Origin: Bacteroides sp.
GTDB lineage: Bacteria; Bacteroidota; Bacteroidia; Bacteroidales; Muribaculaceae
Assembly (NCBI GenBank): GCA_014801985.1
Contig: JAAVDD010000034.1
Coordinates: forward strand, 55,844-119,843
Length of the DNA: 64,000 bases
Direction of reading: 5' to 3'
The notes under the pieces are model-generated. The model had not been told where the DNA came from, did no database searches, and worked only from the letters and a program-made list of their open reading frames with translations. This document shows positions 49,120-58,774 of this stretch, one piece after another. Every line of letters begins with the position of its first letter. Positions within the stretch are counted from its first letter, which is position 1. The translations under genes were made by a program, and so were the position numbers.

Positions 49120-52100
49120 TTATTTCACGAGCACTTTTTCGGATTTGCCGTTAACGACCTTGATGTAAAGACCGCTTTCGGGATTCTTCACGCGCACACC
49201 CTGAAGGTTGAAGTAGATAGCCTCTTCAGCATCGGCTGCGAGATCGGAGATACCGGTGGATGGACCCATCCAAGCCAATATTACATACTTCGCCTGCAGG
49301 TTTACCATAACGGCATATGTACCGGGTTCCACTTCAAATGCAGCATCGGGATCCTCTGTCTGAAGCATACCATAGTAGCGCACAGGTTCATCCTCATCCA
49401 CTTCATCATCTTTAATCAATTGGCCATCGGCGGCATAACGGATGCCGAGTTCATTCCATGCGTTATCTCCGGAAGTAGTGGCGAGCTGAGTGCAGAAGGA
49501 GAAGTATCCATTAGATCCGTCAGGACCGGAGATATCCACTGCCTCAGCAATATACATTGTCATGCTTTCATCATATTCAAGTTTAACACCATTTCGGGGA
49601 TCCCATTCTTGACTCGCAATGTTTCCAATCAAGTAGATTTCCGAGGGATATTCAGGCTCGTCGGGAGTCTCCACATAGCTGCTCCAGTCGGGAACGAAGT
49701 CCTTATCGTTGGAGAATGCTATCAGAGATCGACCGGCTTCGTCAAGATTGAACCAGCATACGCCGTTCCAATCTGAGGAAAGAGTGATGTCTGCGGGATT
49801 TCCACCATTGTAGACCTCTGTCAGCTTATCAAGTGCGATTGGGTTGCCATTACCTCCGACATTATATTCATTCCAATCGGCATCGGCAAGTTTGAATTTC
49901 TCTCCCTCCAAGATATTCTGCCCTTCGGCGCAGACAAATTTCCAAACCTGACCTTCGGTCACCTCTTCCATCGCCCATGCTTCATCAACACCGTAAGAGT
50001 TCATTTCGCCACGGAGGTAGATTGTCACGGGACCCACCGGTTTCGGAGTTTCTGTGGAGAGAGTAATGGTGGAAAGGTCGCCTGATACGGTGATTGTATA
50101 GTCGCCTTTCCAGGGGGCTTTGATGTTGGCATCGTAACCTGCTACCAGATTTACAGCCACTCCGGGAGTGTCGCCATATTCGCATCCGAGAACACCTTCA
50201 TTAAAGAGATCCCAAGCATTGAGGTCATTTTCGGGATCACCCTTGGTCGTGGAAATTTTAATCTGAGTAAGATTATTCACTGTAAGGGTGTATTTCCCGT
50301 CTGCGTAAGTGAAGACATCGGGTTCAGCCGGATTCCATGTACCATTTGTGAATTCTCCATCACCTGTAGCGTAAAGCGTAGCTGGTTCGTCGGGATCATC
50401 AGGATTAACGGTAAAGCCGCTGAAGGAGAGTTCGAGGGTATTGGCATTGAAAGTTGCAGTGTATTTCACATTTGCAGGGAAGTCGAACTTACAGTTGATA
50501 CCTGCTTCAGTCTCGGCTTCCTTGGTGAGAGTGGCGGAAGGATTGGAGGCAGAGAATATTACATCCTCGTTATACCATTCCTCCTGGTTGCCATTTACAT
50601 CCATCTGCACACCGAACTGACCACCGGAGTAAGCGGGGGTGAAAGAAGCGGAATAAACACCTTCCTCACCATCAACTGCATTCATAGGAATGGATGTCCA
50701 TGTTTCGCTATTGAATTGGCCGTGGAGAGCATAAGATATAACCTTCTTTACTTCACCTTCCTGACCTTCTATTGTAAGTTTTGCAGAGGCAAAGTCATCA
50801 GATTGAACAAGAGTGAATGTAACATTGCCGCCGATACCGAGAGTCATGTTGTCTGAGCCGGGACGAAGAGTATATTCGCCGTTTTCAAGTGCGTTTCCTG
50901 CACCGGTGAGCTCACGGATTCCCCAGTCGCCACCAAAGAATTTGAATGGCTGAGTCGACATATCGGGCACGGTAAGAGTATAAGTGATACCATCCTCTGT
51001 CTGCATCTTCAAAGCATCTCTTGCACCCCAGTTGTAACGTTGGCTTGTAAGATACATTTCGGGATATTCATCGGGCACATCCTCACCCTGACCTGCGATG
51101 GTAAGAGTAGCGGTCTGATGTAATTCGCCGAGCACGAAAGTAAATGTCACATTTCCTCCATTGTCAAGGCTCATATCGCCTGTGGAGCCGAGTGTGTTAA
51201 GCTCGTAGGTTCCATCAGGCATATTCTGACGACCACAAGAGAAGTAGTAGTTGTGGGCGTCATCACCTAAGAATTTGAAGTTGTCGTCACCTTTTATATT
51301 TACGGTGAGTGTATAGGTCTCGCCGTCGGTGGTTTGAAGACGATAAGCCTCTTCTGCTTCCCAGCTGTTCATATCTCCGACAAGGTAAATCGGCGGGAAT
51401 GGATCAGCGTCGTGATCCTGACCCTCGATATTCACCTTTATGGAGGAGAAATTATCTATATTTGTAAGGGTGAATGTCACGTTTCCACCTGTGTGGAGAG
51501 TCATGTTGGCTGTCACATCGCCGTCGAGTGTGAATTCACCGTTATGGATATTCTGCTGACCATTTGAGAAGTACTTTTCAGGAGTGGTCTTAACCAAGAA
51601 TTTAAAGGCGACATCAGATCCGGCATCAGGCAAATTCAATGTATAAGTGATGCCATCGGTAGTAGCCATCTTGAGCTTTGCGCTCTCCTGGAATCCGTTG
51701 CGGTCGCTAAGAAGATAGACAGCGGTAAACTCATCCGGCGCCACTTCACCGACACCCTCTATTTTAAGGGATGCGGTCGACCAGTCGTCACTCGTCTTTG
51801 TAAGTGTGAAAGTGACATCCTTAGTATCTCCTTCCGGTATATCGAGCGACATATTGCCACTTCCTTTTTTAAGTTCGTAAGTGCCGTCGCCGATACCTGT
51901 TCCTGCACCGGTAAGCTCACGTGTTCCCCAGGCGCCACCGAAGAATTTGAATTCCTCATTGGTCATTGCCGGAACATTTAGGGTGTAGGTCACTCCATCT
52001 TCGGTCTGCATTCTGTAATCGGCACTTTTACCCCAACTAGTCATAGCACCGACGAGATACATCTCGTCAAATTCGGAGGGAACCACTACATTTTCTACAT

Positions 52101-52455
52101 AGCTTCCATCTACAATCTTTGCAATAGGGTCGATATCTCCACCCTGGCTTTTGATGGATTTTGCTCCATATACGGCTCCATCCACCACTTTAAGGTCGGC
52201 AGTTTGTTTAGCATCTGCCCATTCTGAATCAGAAGAACGGAAAATCACATTCTCTTGATCTGTATCAAGAACATAAAGAGTATGTCCATCAATTTCTACA
52301 CTGGATAGCTCAGGGCAGGAGGCCGCTGCAGGAGACCAATTATACCCGTAGACTGTGTCCCATCCTGTTCCGGTATTGTCGAAGTAGACCGTGGCGGCAT
52401 CCATATAGGAGGCTGCAAGGAGGCCTGCTGCGACAAGCATTAGATGTTTTTTCAT
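49120..52455 (-). CDS. Large SusE/SusF-like secreted protein with tandem starch-binding-like domains and T9SS-type tail
   Basis: Repeated 'YLVGAMTSWGKSADYRMQTEDGVTYTLNVP', 'YLVGDMNSWEAEEAYRLQTTDGETYTLTV' modules; tail 'YFNLQGVRVKNPESGLYIKVVNGKSEKVLVK'. Confidence 0.8.
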   Translation of the reverse strand: MKKHLMLVAAGLLAASYMDAATVYFDNTGTGWDTVYGYNWSPAAASCPELSSVEIDGHTLYVLDTDQENVIFRSSDSEWADAKQTADLKVVDGAVYGAKSIKSQGGDIDPIAKIVDGSYVENVVVPSEFDEMYLVGAMTSWGKSADYRMQTEDGVTYTLNVPAMTNEEFKFFGGAWGTRELTGAGTGIGDGTYELKKGSGNMSLDIPEGDTKDVTFTLTKTSDDWSTASLKIEGVGEVAPDEFTAVYLLSDRNGFQESAKLKMATTDGITYTLNLPDAGSDVAFKFLVKTTPEKYFSNGQQNIHNGEFTLDGDVTANMTLHTGGNVTFTLTNIDNFSSIKVNIEGQDHDADPFPPIYLVGDMNSWEAEEAYRLQTTDGETYTLTVNIKGDDNFKFLGDDAHNYYFSCGRQNMPDGTYELNTLGSTGDMSLDNGGNVTFTFVLGELHQTATLTIAGQGEDVPDEYPEMYLTSQRYNWGARDALKMQTEDGITYTLTVPDMSTQPFKFFGGDWGIRELTGAGNALENGEYTLRPGSDNMTLGIGGNVTFTLVQSDDFASAKLTIEGQEGEVKKVISYALHGQFNSETWTSIPMNAVDGEEGVYSASFTPAYSGGQFGVQMDVNGNQEEWYNEDVIFSASNPSATLTKEAETEAGINCKFDFPANVKYTATFNANTLELSFSGFTVNPDDPDEPATLYATGDGEFTNGTWNPAEPDVFTYADGKYTLTVNNLTQIKISTTKGDPENDLNAWDLFNEGVLGCEYGDTPGVAVNLVAGYDANIKAPWKGDYTITVSGDLSTITLSTETPKPVGPVTIYLRGEMNSYGVDEAWAMEEVTEGQVWKFVCAEGQNILEGEKFKLADADWNEYNVGGNGNPIALDKLTEVYNGGNPADITLSSDWNGVCWFNLDEAGRSLIAFSNDKDFVPDWSSYVETPDEPEYPSEIYLIGNIASQEWDPRNGVKLEYDESMTMYIAEAVDISGPDGSNGYFSFCTQLATTSGDNAWNELGIRYAADGQLIKDDEVDEDEPVRYYGMLQTEDPDAAFEVEPGTYAVMVNLQAKYVILAWMGPSTGISDLAADAEEAIYFNLQGVRVKNPESGLYIKVVNGKSEKVLVK

Positions 52456-52810
52456 TAGAGTAAGAATTTATAAAGTATTGTTATGGTAAAAAATACAATT
52501 TAAGGTTTCAATGGATTAAACTGTTAAGCCCCGTAACCAAACGTTCAGTTCGGAGGAGTTACTTTCTACTGATGTCGAGAGTTTTTCAGGCGGTTAGCGG
52601 AAAGAGTTAATCATGAAACGGTTAAGTTGAGTTAATGTCCGGGTCTGTTTTTGGGTTGCCCTTTTCGCTGCAAATTTAGAAATAATAATTGAGAAATACA
52701 AGAAATTAAATCTGTGTAGTAGTATTTTATTTTTCAGGTTATCATCTTAATGTCGCTTTATCTATGGAGATGTATAAAGGTGGAATTATTGGAATAATTT
52801 TGAAATAAAT

Positions 52811-52841
52811 TTTGCGGAATGAATAAAAATTGATAAATTTG
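52811..52841 (+). promoter_or_regulatory. Consensus Bacteroidetes promoter
   Basis: TTTG - N19 - TAAATTTG; ~120-nt predicted 5' UTR before ATG 52970. Confidence 0.7.
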
Positions 52842-52969
52842 CACACCAAACCCATGAAGGCTTAACCTTATTATCTGAACAAAGTATTTGTATGCTAATC
52901 TTTCAGAGTGCAGTTGAGTGAAATTGAGTGTATATGATATACTTTTAACTAATTATAAATTCTAAGCTA

Positions 52970-54487
52970 ATGAAAAAATTCTACTGTGCGTTGGCAGCAG
53001 CGGCGATGGCCCTGACTGCAAATGCAACCGATTATTATCTGATCGGCGGTTTCAACGGTTGGGCTGAAAAAGATGCCAGCTGTAAATTTGAGGCAGGATC
53101 AAATGCCGATGAGTATGTGCTGACTTATGCCGGCACCCTGACAAGCGGATTCAAGATCAATGACGGGACATGGACCAATGATGCCGTCAATTTCGGGTCA
53201 AACGGAAAGAATATCGAAGTCGGAGAGGTTTACACGATGAATGTCGGCGGTTCAACCGGCAATATCAGCATGGCCGGCAATATCGAGAATCCTACATTGG
53301 TGCTTAACGTAAGCGATCCCACCGCTCCCACACTCCTTATCAAAGGAGAAGAGGTTGAGGCCACTTATATCTATGGACTATGGGGTAACTTCGATGGTTC
53401 TGCAAATTGGAGTGCCATTGACATGACAGAAAAGGATGGCAAATGGGTTAGTGCGGCTACGGAAGTGGCTGATTGCTCATTCGGTATCAGACAGTTGGAT
53501 GCCGCATCCGATTCACAGGTTAATTGGCTTTCTTCTGCAGGTGAGGCTGATGTGACTGTTGGAACTGCTATGCCTGTTAAAGTGGAAGGCGAAAACTTCA
53601 ATCTTGCAGCAGGTACCTACGTCTTTACTTTTGATGTCGATGCAATGACTCTTCTTGTGAGCGAAGAGGGCGATGTTCCCACTCCTCCGGTGGTCGAGGC
53701 TAAGGATCTCTACCTTGTAGGCGGCTTCAATGGTTGGGATCTTAATTCCAGCATTAAATTCGAGAAAGAGAATAACGTATACACCCTTGTCCTTGAAGAT
53801 GGCCTGACAGGTGAATGGAAAATTATCGATGGCAGTTGGGCGTACAATTTCGGTGCCGGTAATGCAGATGCCCTTGAGAACGGTGTAGAGGCTGACGCAT
53901 GGTTCGGTTCCAGTCTAAACTTCAACTCTTCATTCTCCGGTAAGACTACTATTGTCTTCACTCTTGTTGAAGGATCAGATGTAAAAGAATCCTCGATTCC
54001 TTCAAAAATTGTTGTTACTGCCGAAGGCGTTGCTGAGCCTGCTCCTATTGAAGACTGGTACGTAAGTGTTGTTGGTGGTTTCAATACTTGGACTGCCGAT
54101 GGTGTTCATCCCAATACAGAGGGCTTGGTTGAATTCACAGACCTCCAGATTGGCAACTCAGAATTTAAAGTTAAAGTTTGGGACGGTCTTGCTGATAACT
54201 GGTACAGCACAGGTGAGGCTGTAGCTCTCAATACTCCGACTACTATTGCCGGTAACAACGACATTAATATGACTATCGAAGGTGCAGAAGAGGGTCAGTA
54301 TTTTGATGTTACTTTTAACGTTCTTACCAACACTCTTACAGTTAACACTGCAGCCGGCGTTTCTGCAATAGCGGTAGAGAACGGTGAAGCTGTTTATTTC
54401 AATCTTCAGGGTATGCAGGTTGAGAATCCCGTTAACGGTATCTTCGTTAAGGTTTGCAACGGCAAGGCTGTGAAGGTGGTTAAGTAA
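52970..54487 (+). CDS. SusE/SusF-like secreted protein with T9SS-type tail
   Basis: 'YYLIGGFNGWAEKDASCKFEAGSNADEYVLTYAGTLTSGFKINDGTW', repeated 'LYLVGGFNGWDLNSSIKFEKENNVYTLVLEDGLTGEWKIIDGSW'; tail 'YFNLQGMQVENPVNGIFVKVCNGKAVKVVK'. Confidence 0.82.
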   Translation: MKKFYCALAAAAMALTANATDYYLIGGFNGWAEKDASCKFEAGSNADEYVLTYAGTLTSGFKINDGTWTNDAVNFGSNGKNIEVGEVYTMNVGGSTGNISMAGNIENPTLVLNVSDPTAPTLLIKGEEVEATYIYGLWGNFDGSANWSAIDMTEKDGKWVSAATEVADCSFGIRQLDAASDSQVNWLSSAGEADVTVGTAMPVKVEGENFNLAAGTYVFTFDVDAMTLLVSEEGDVPTPPVVEAKDLYLVGGFNGWDLNSSIKFEKENNVYTLVLEDGLTGEWKIIDGSWAYNFGAGNADALENGVEADAWFGSSLNFNSSFSGKTTIVFTLVEGSDVKESSIPSKIVVTAEGVAEPAPIEDWYVSVVGGFNTWTADGVHPNTEGLVEFTDLQIGNSEFKVKVWDGLADNWYSTGEAVALNTPTTIAGNNDINMTIEGAEEGQYFDVTFNVLTNTLTVNTAAGVSAIAVENGEAVYFNLQGMQVENPVNGIFVKVCNGKAVKVVK

Positions 54488-54692
54488 AAATCATACTTCC
54501 GATGATATAATAGAGGGCCGCTCCCAAGCAGGAGCGGCCCTCTTTGCGTATTTCATACACAAACTCGGCAGGACTTTCGGGTGCCCAAGCCAGACCCGTT
54601 CCGGATCCGACGAGGTAGAGCGGCGAGCCATTCTGAGCATTAGCTGCTAATGTCAAGAAAGCCACCGCTGCGAAAGCATTGAATTTTTTCAT
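54480..54692 (-). pseudogene. Truncated SusE/F-like gene (signal peptide plus start of first domain)
   Basis: 'MKKFNAFAAVAFLTLAANAQNGSPLYLVGSGTGLAWAPESPAEFVYE' then runs into the neighbouring terminator hairpin. Confidence 0.7.
54512..54547. terminator. Very strong hairpin terminator
   Basis: AGAGGGCCGCTCC-caagca-GGAGCGGCCCTCT, 13-bp perfect stem. Confidence 0.85.
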
Positions 54693-55099
54693 TTGATTAT
54701 AATTTAGAAAGTTAAAGGTGGAAGACGAAATATTTTAAGGTTACGCCTCATGCTAATTGGATTATAGATGCAAAATATGAATTTAATTTGTAAATGGCAA
54801 ATTATCACTTAAATAAAATTATGATGCTTGCAGAAATTGATTTGCATTTTCAGGATACCACATGTGTAATAATATCGTTTAAGTAGCTACTTAATTTCGA
54901 TGGGCTACCAATGTATATGGGATGTAGCAAAGGATTTTAAATTAAGAGGGGAGGGGGACTGACAGACGTGAGTTAATATTAAAGGAAACGAATGATGTAA
55001 AAAAATAGAATATAAGTAGAATATTATAAAAAATATAGAAAATAATATGTTAAGAATAAGCAGGTTACTGAAAGTATGTTATATAACATATCTAAAAAT

Positions 55100-55130
55100 T
55101 TTGCAAACGAGAAAAAGGATTGTAATTTTG
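55100..55130 (+). promoter_or_regulatory. Consensus Bacteroidetes promoter without a convincing downstream ORF
   Basis: TTTG (55100-55103) - N19 - TAATTTTG (55123-55130). Confidence 0.6.
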
Positions 55131-55136
55131 CAACAC

Positions 55137-55376
55137 CGAAAGGAATTAAACCTGACGCAAAAATCGCGGAAAGACTTAGCAGTCTGCAGGAGGATTCCAA
55201 CCATGATTTTGCGTTAACAAGATATAAAGATAAGACCAAGAAAATCTTTGAACAATATTAAGACATGCAAGCAACAGGGTAATTGATTATTATTTTGACC
55301 TTAATCGAAAGAAGAAAAGACCACGACGTGAGTCGGAATCTTTTGCAAGCCTCGGTCCTTTGGACCGGGGCTTGTT
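55137..55376 (+). ncRNA. Candidate non-coding transcript (~240 nt)
   Basis: Predicted promoter at 55100-55130, only tiny downstream ORFs, ends in a CAAGCCtCGGTCC-ttt-GGACCGgGGCTTG hairpin. Confidence 0.35.
55346..55374 (+). terminator. Strong hairpin (terminator-like, poor T tract)
   Basis: 13-bp stem with one T.G wobble and ttt loop. Confidence 0.55.
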
Positions 55377-55492
55377 GACTGTATTAGACAGGAGAATATG
55401 GGGATATAAAAAAGACAGGAGTACTATTGTCTTGTACTCCTGTCTTATTCTTTAATACTTCAGTCTGTTCTTTGTTTCACCTGTCTTACTCT

Positions 55493-57598
55493 TTATTCGA
55501 AGCCACGCAGACGGAGGAGAGCGTTGCTGTCGGGCTCATGTCCGCGGAAACGCTTGAAGAGCACGAGAGCATCCTCTGTGTCGCCCGACTCAAGGATATT
55601 CTTTTTGAATGAATCGGCAGTCTTCTTGTCGAAGATACCTTTCTCCTTAAAGAGTTCCCATGCATCAGCCTCAAGAACCTGGCTCCAGAGATATGTGTAA
55701 TAACCCGAAGCGTAGCCGTCGTCGCCGAAGATATGCTTGAAGTAGGGAGAACGATAACGGAAGGTGATCTCCTCAGGCATACCGATCTCATCAGCTACCT
55801 TCTTCTCAAATGCCATTACATCCTCTACCTCAGCCTCGGCACCATACTTGAGGTCGAGCAGGGCGGCGCCGGCAAGCTCAGTGGTGGTGAAACCCTGATT
55901 GAATGTTCCGGCAGCATTCAGTTTGGTGATGAGGGAATCGGGGATAGCCTCGCCTGTCTTGTAATGCTTGGCATAACGCTTCAGGGCCTCAGGCTCGAAA
56001 GCCCAATGCTCATTCATCTGCGAACACATCTCCACATAATCGCGGTCTACATTCGTGCCGGCAATCGACTTGTATGGTGCGCGTGAAAGAATCGACTGAA
56101 GGGCATGTCCGAACTCATGGTAGGTGGTCTCCACCTCGTCGATGGTCAGTAGGGCGGGCATATCGCCGGCAGGACGGGAGAAGTTGCCCACATTGTATAC
56201 TATCGGACGGCGAGTCTCCCCATTCTCGAATATTCCGCAGCTCTGAAGCTGCTCCATCCATGCACCCTGACGCTTGGAATCGCGGGGGAAATAGTCGCAC
56301 ATCCATACTGCCACGTGTTCACCGGTCTTGGAATCCACCACATCGTAGACCTGAACCTCATCCATATATTTCGGTGCATCGTTCATCGGAACCATCTTGA
56401 TGCCGTAGAGACGTTCAGTCGTATCGAAAAGACCCTGCATCACATTCTCAAGAGAGAAATATTCGCGCACCTGATTTTCATCAAGGTCGAATTTCTGTTT
56501 CTTCACCTTGTCGGCATAATAGTAATAATCCCAAGGAGCAATCTTGAAACCTCCTCCCTCAGCATCCACGATGGCCTGCATATCGGCCACCTCCTCATGT
56601 GAGCGTTTCACGGCGGGTTCGAACACGGAGAGAAGAAGATCTGTGGCAGCTTCCGGAGTCTTTGCCATCACTCGCGAAGTCATCATCTTTGCGAAATTGT
56701 CGAAGCCCATGATCTTTGCCTTCTCATTGCGAAGCTTCACAATCTGGGAGATTACCGGAAGATTGGAATTCTCGCCTGTGGATGCAAGGGAGGTATATCC
56801 TTTGTAGATAGCCTCACGCAGACCTCGGTTGTCGGCGTATTGAAGCACCGGCAGACGGCTCGGGGCATGGAGGGTGAACACCCAGAGACCGTCGAGACCA
56901 CGTTTCTTTGCTTCATCGGCAGCCTGAGCCACAGAAGATTCCGGCAGACCCGCGAGATCGGCCTTGTCGTAGACCACTACGGTAAACTGATTTGTGGCGG
57001 CAAGCAGATTCTTGTTGAACTGGATGAAAAGTTTCGACAGCTCATCGTTCACTTTCACCAGCTCCGCCTTCTTTTCGGGAGAAAGAGCCGCACCCTGCTC
57101 GGCAAACATACGGTAATACTTCTCCACTACTCGTTTCTGAACCGGAGTGAGTTTAAGTTTGTCGCGTGAATCGTAGACAGCCTTTATACGCTGGAAGAGT
57201 GCATCATCGAGATTCACCTTATTGTTGGCCTCGTTGAGAAGAGGGATGGCCTCTTCAGCCATAGCGGCAAATTCGGGAGTGGAGAGGGCACTCTCATAAT
57301 GATAGAATACGCTTGCCACACGCTCCAGAATCGGAGAAAGATTTTCGAGCGGGAGGATAGTGTTGTCAAAATCGGGGAGAGCGCGATTGCGGGTGATTGC
57401 GGAGAGATTTCGGTCCTGCTCCTCGATTCCGGCTTTGATGGCTGGAATGAAATCCGACACCTTGATTTTTTCGTATGGAGGGATTCCATACTTCGTGGTG
57501 TAGGGCTGCAGGAAGGGGTTTGTAGAGTCCTGTGCCATAATCTGTAATGGTGTGGCGGCGAGGATAGCCCCGATCGCCACGGTAGCAAATCTGTTCAT
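55493..57598 (-). CDS. M3 family metallopeptidase (peptidyl-dipeptidase Dcp-like)
   Basis: HExxH 'TYHEFGHALQSILSRAPYKSIAGTNVDRDYVEMCSQMNEHWAFEPEAL'; signal peptide. Confidence 0.93.
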   Translation of the reverse strand: MNRFATVAIGAILAATPLQIMAQDSTNPFLQPYTTKYGIPPYEKIKVSDFIPAIKAGIEEQDRNLSAITRNRALPDFDNTILPLENLSPILERVASVFYHYESALSTPEFAAMAEEAIPLLNEANNKVNLDDALFQRIKAVYDSRDKLKLTPVQKRVVEKYYRMFAEQGAALSPEKKAELVKVNDELSKLFIQFNKNLLAATNQFTVVVYDKADLAGLPESSVAQAADEAKKRGLDGLWVFTLHAPSRLPVLQYADNRGLREAIYKGYTSLASTGENSNLPVISQIVKLRNEKAKIMGFDNFAKMMTSRVMAKTPEAATDLLLSVFEPAVKRSHEEVADMQAIVDAEGGGFKIAPWDYYYYADKVKKQKFDLDENQVREYFSLENVMQGLFDTTERLYGIKMVPMNDAPKYMDEVQVYDVVDSKTGEHVAVWMCDYFPRDSKRQGAWMEQLQSCGIFENGETRRPIVYNVGNFSRPAGDMPALLTIDEVETTYHEFGHALQSILSRAPYKSIAGTNVDRDYVEMCSQMNEHWAFEPEALKRYAKHYKTGEAIPDSLITKLNAAGTFNQGFTTTELAGAALLDLKYGAEAEVEDVMAFEKKVADEIGMPEEITFRYRSPYFKHIFGDDGYASGYYTYLWSQVLEADAWELFKEKGIFDKKTADSFKKNILESGDTEDALVLFKRFRGHEPDSNALLRLRGFE

Positions 57599-57605
57599 AC
57601 TGTTA

Positions 57606-58715
57606 TTAATTGTTTTTGGTAAACTCGAATTCTGCGATAAGGGGATAATGATCGCTTGATCGGATGCGTCCCTTCTTCACGTTTAGAGCCTCGATCGGAC
57701 CTCGGAAGAAAATCTGGTCGAGATGGAACCAGAAGGCGTGACGGTTGTATGTGACGAGAGGGCCGAAGGAGGTCTCCACGTATGCATCGCGCAGGTCATC
57801 ACCGCGAAGAAGACGATAGCACCATGATTCGGGCACGTCGTTGAAGTCGCCGCATATTATGAGGGGGCCGTGAACATTATCTATCGCCCTGCGGATAGCG
57901 GCAGCCCGATCAGCGCGGAACACCGTCTTGTTATGGAATTTATTCATGATTGAGCCTTTAAGCTCACCCATTGCTTCCTTCCCGTTCCCCTTGGCAATAT
58001 CCTTCACAATGTCGCGCTCCTTATCCGACAGCGACATGGAAATGAGATGCATATTGATAAGGGTTAGCTCACGTCCCTTTATCGTCACCTTATATGCCGA
58101 CATCCAGCGGTTATCGCCGGATCCGAAGAATGCCTCATGGTTAAGCATACGGATAGGATATTTGGAAAGCACCTTCTGGTCGCTGAAAAGCGGCCCGGCG
58201 GTGTAGGGATAGACCTTGTATAGCGTATCCTTGAAGGAGGCGAGATTATGAATCTCTCCGGGGTCGTGAAGAGTGTTGACCTCCTGGAGGCAGACGATAT
58301 CCGCTCCCGAATTAATCACATATTCAAAAGATCGGTTGCCGGGGGCATCGTTCCCTTTCTCCTGGTCGTCGCCATGCAGGATATTATATGTCATCACCTT
58401 GAAGGTGACGGAACCGGGGGTAGCCTTCTTGGATGAATGGAAGGGGATGGCGGTGGTGATCGGCGACCATGCAAGGAATAGGGTGAAAACGCCTATGCCT
58501 GCCGTTATCCAACGGCCACATAAGACCCAGAGCAGGATCACTATCATAGTGGCGATAACAAAATAAGGCATCGCCGTAACGAAGAACACAGGGAAGGTTA
58601 TGTATGCCGGGTTTATATGTCCGCCGAAGGCAGCCAGAAGCGTAAGGGCATAGAGCACGAACGACGCTATCCGGAGAATTGTACGGACAAGAGGTTTTAC
58701 TACTGGAAGAAACAT
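57606..58715 (-). CDS. Endonuclease/exonuclease/phosphatase family membrane protein
   Basis: N-terminal TM helices; 'KVMTYNILHGDDQ', 'DIVCLQEVN', 'ICGDFNDVPES', 'SSDHYPLIAEF'. Confidence 0.9.
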   Translation of the reverse strand: MFLPVVKPLVRTILRIASFVLYALTLLAAFGGHINPAYITFPVFFVTAMPYFVIATMIVILLWVLCGRWITAGIGVFTLFLAWSPITTAIPFHSSKKATPGSVTFKVMTYNILHGDDQEKGNDAPGNRSFEYVINSGADIVCLQEVNTLHDPGEIHNLASFKDTLYKVYPYTAGPLFSDQKVLSKYPIRMLNHEAFFGSGDNRWMSAYKVTIKGRELTLINMHLISMSLSDKERDIVKDIAKGNGKEAMGELKGSIMNKFHNKTVFRADRAAAIRRAIDNVHGPLIICGDFNDVPESWCYRLLRGDDLRDAYVETSFGPLVTYNRHAFWFHLDQIFFRGPIEALNVKKGRIRSSDHYPLIAEFEFTKNN

Positions 58716-58774
58716 ATCTTTTATTTAGGGTTATATTATTCTTTCTTATGAAATTATGTTATTATCCGGTTCTT

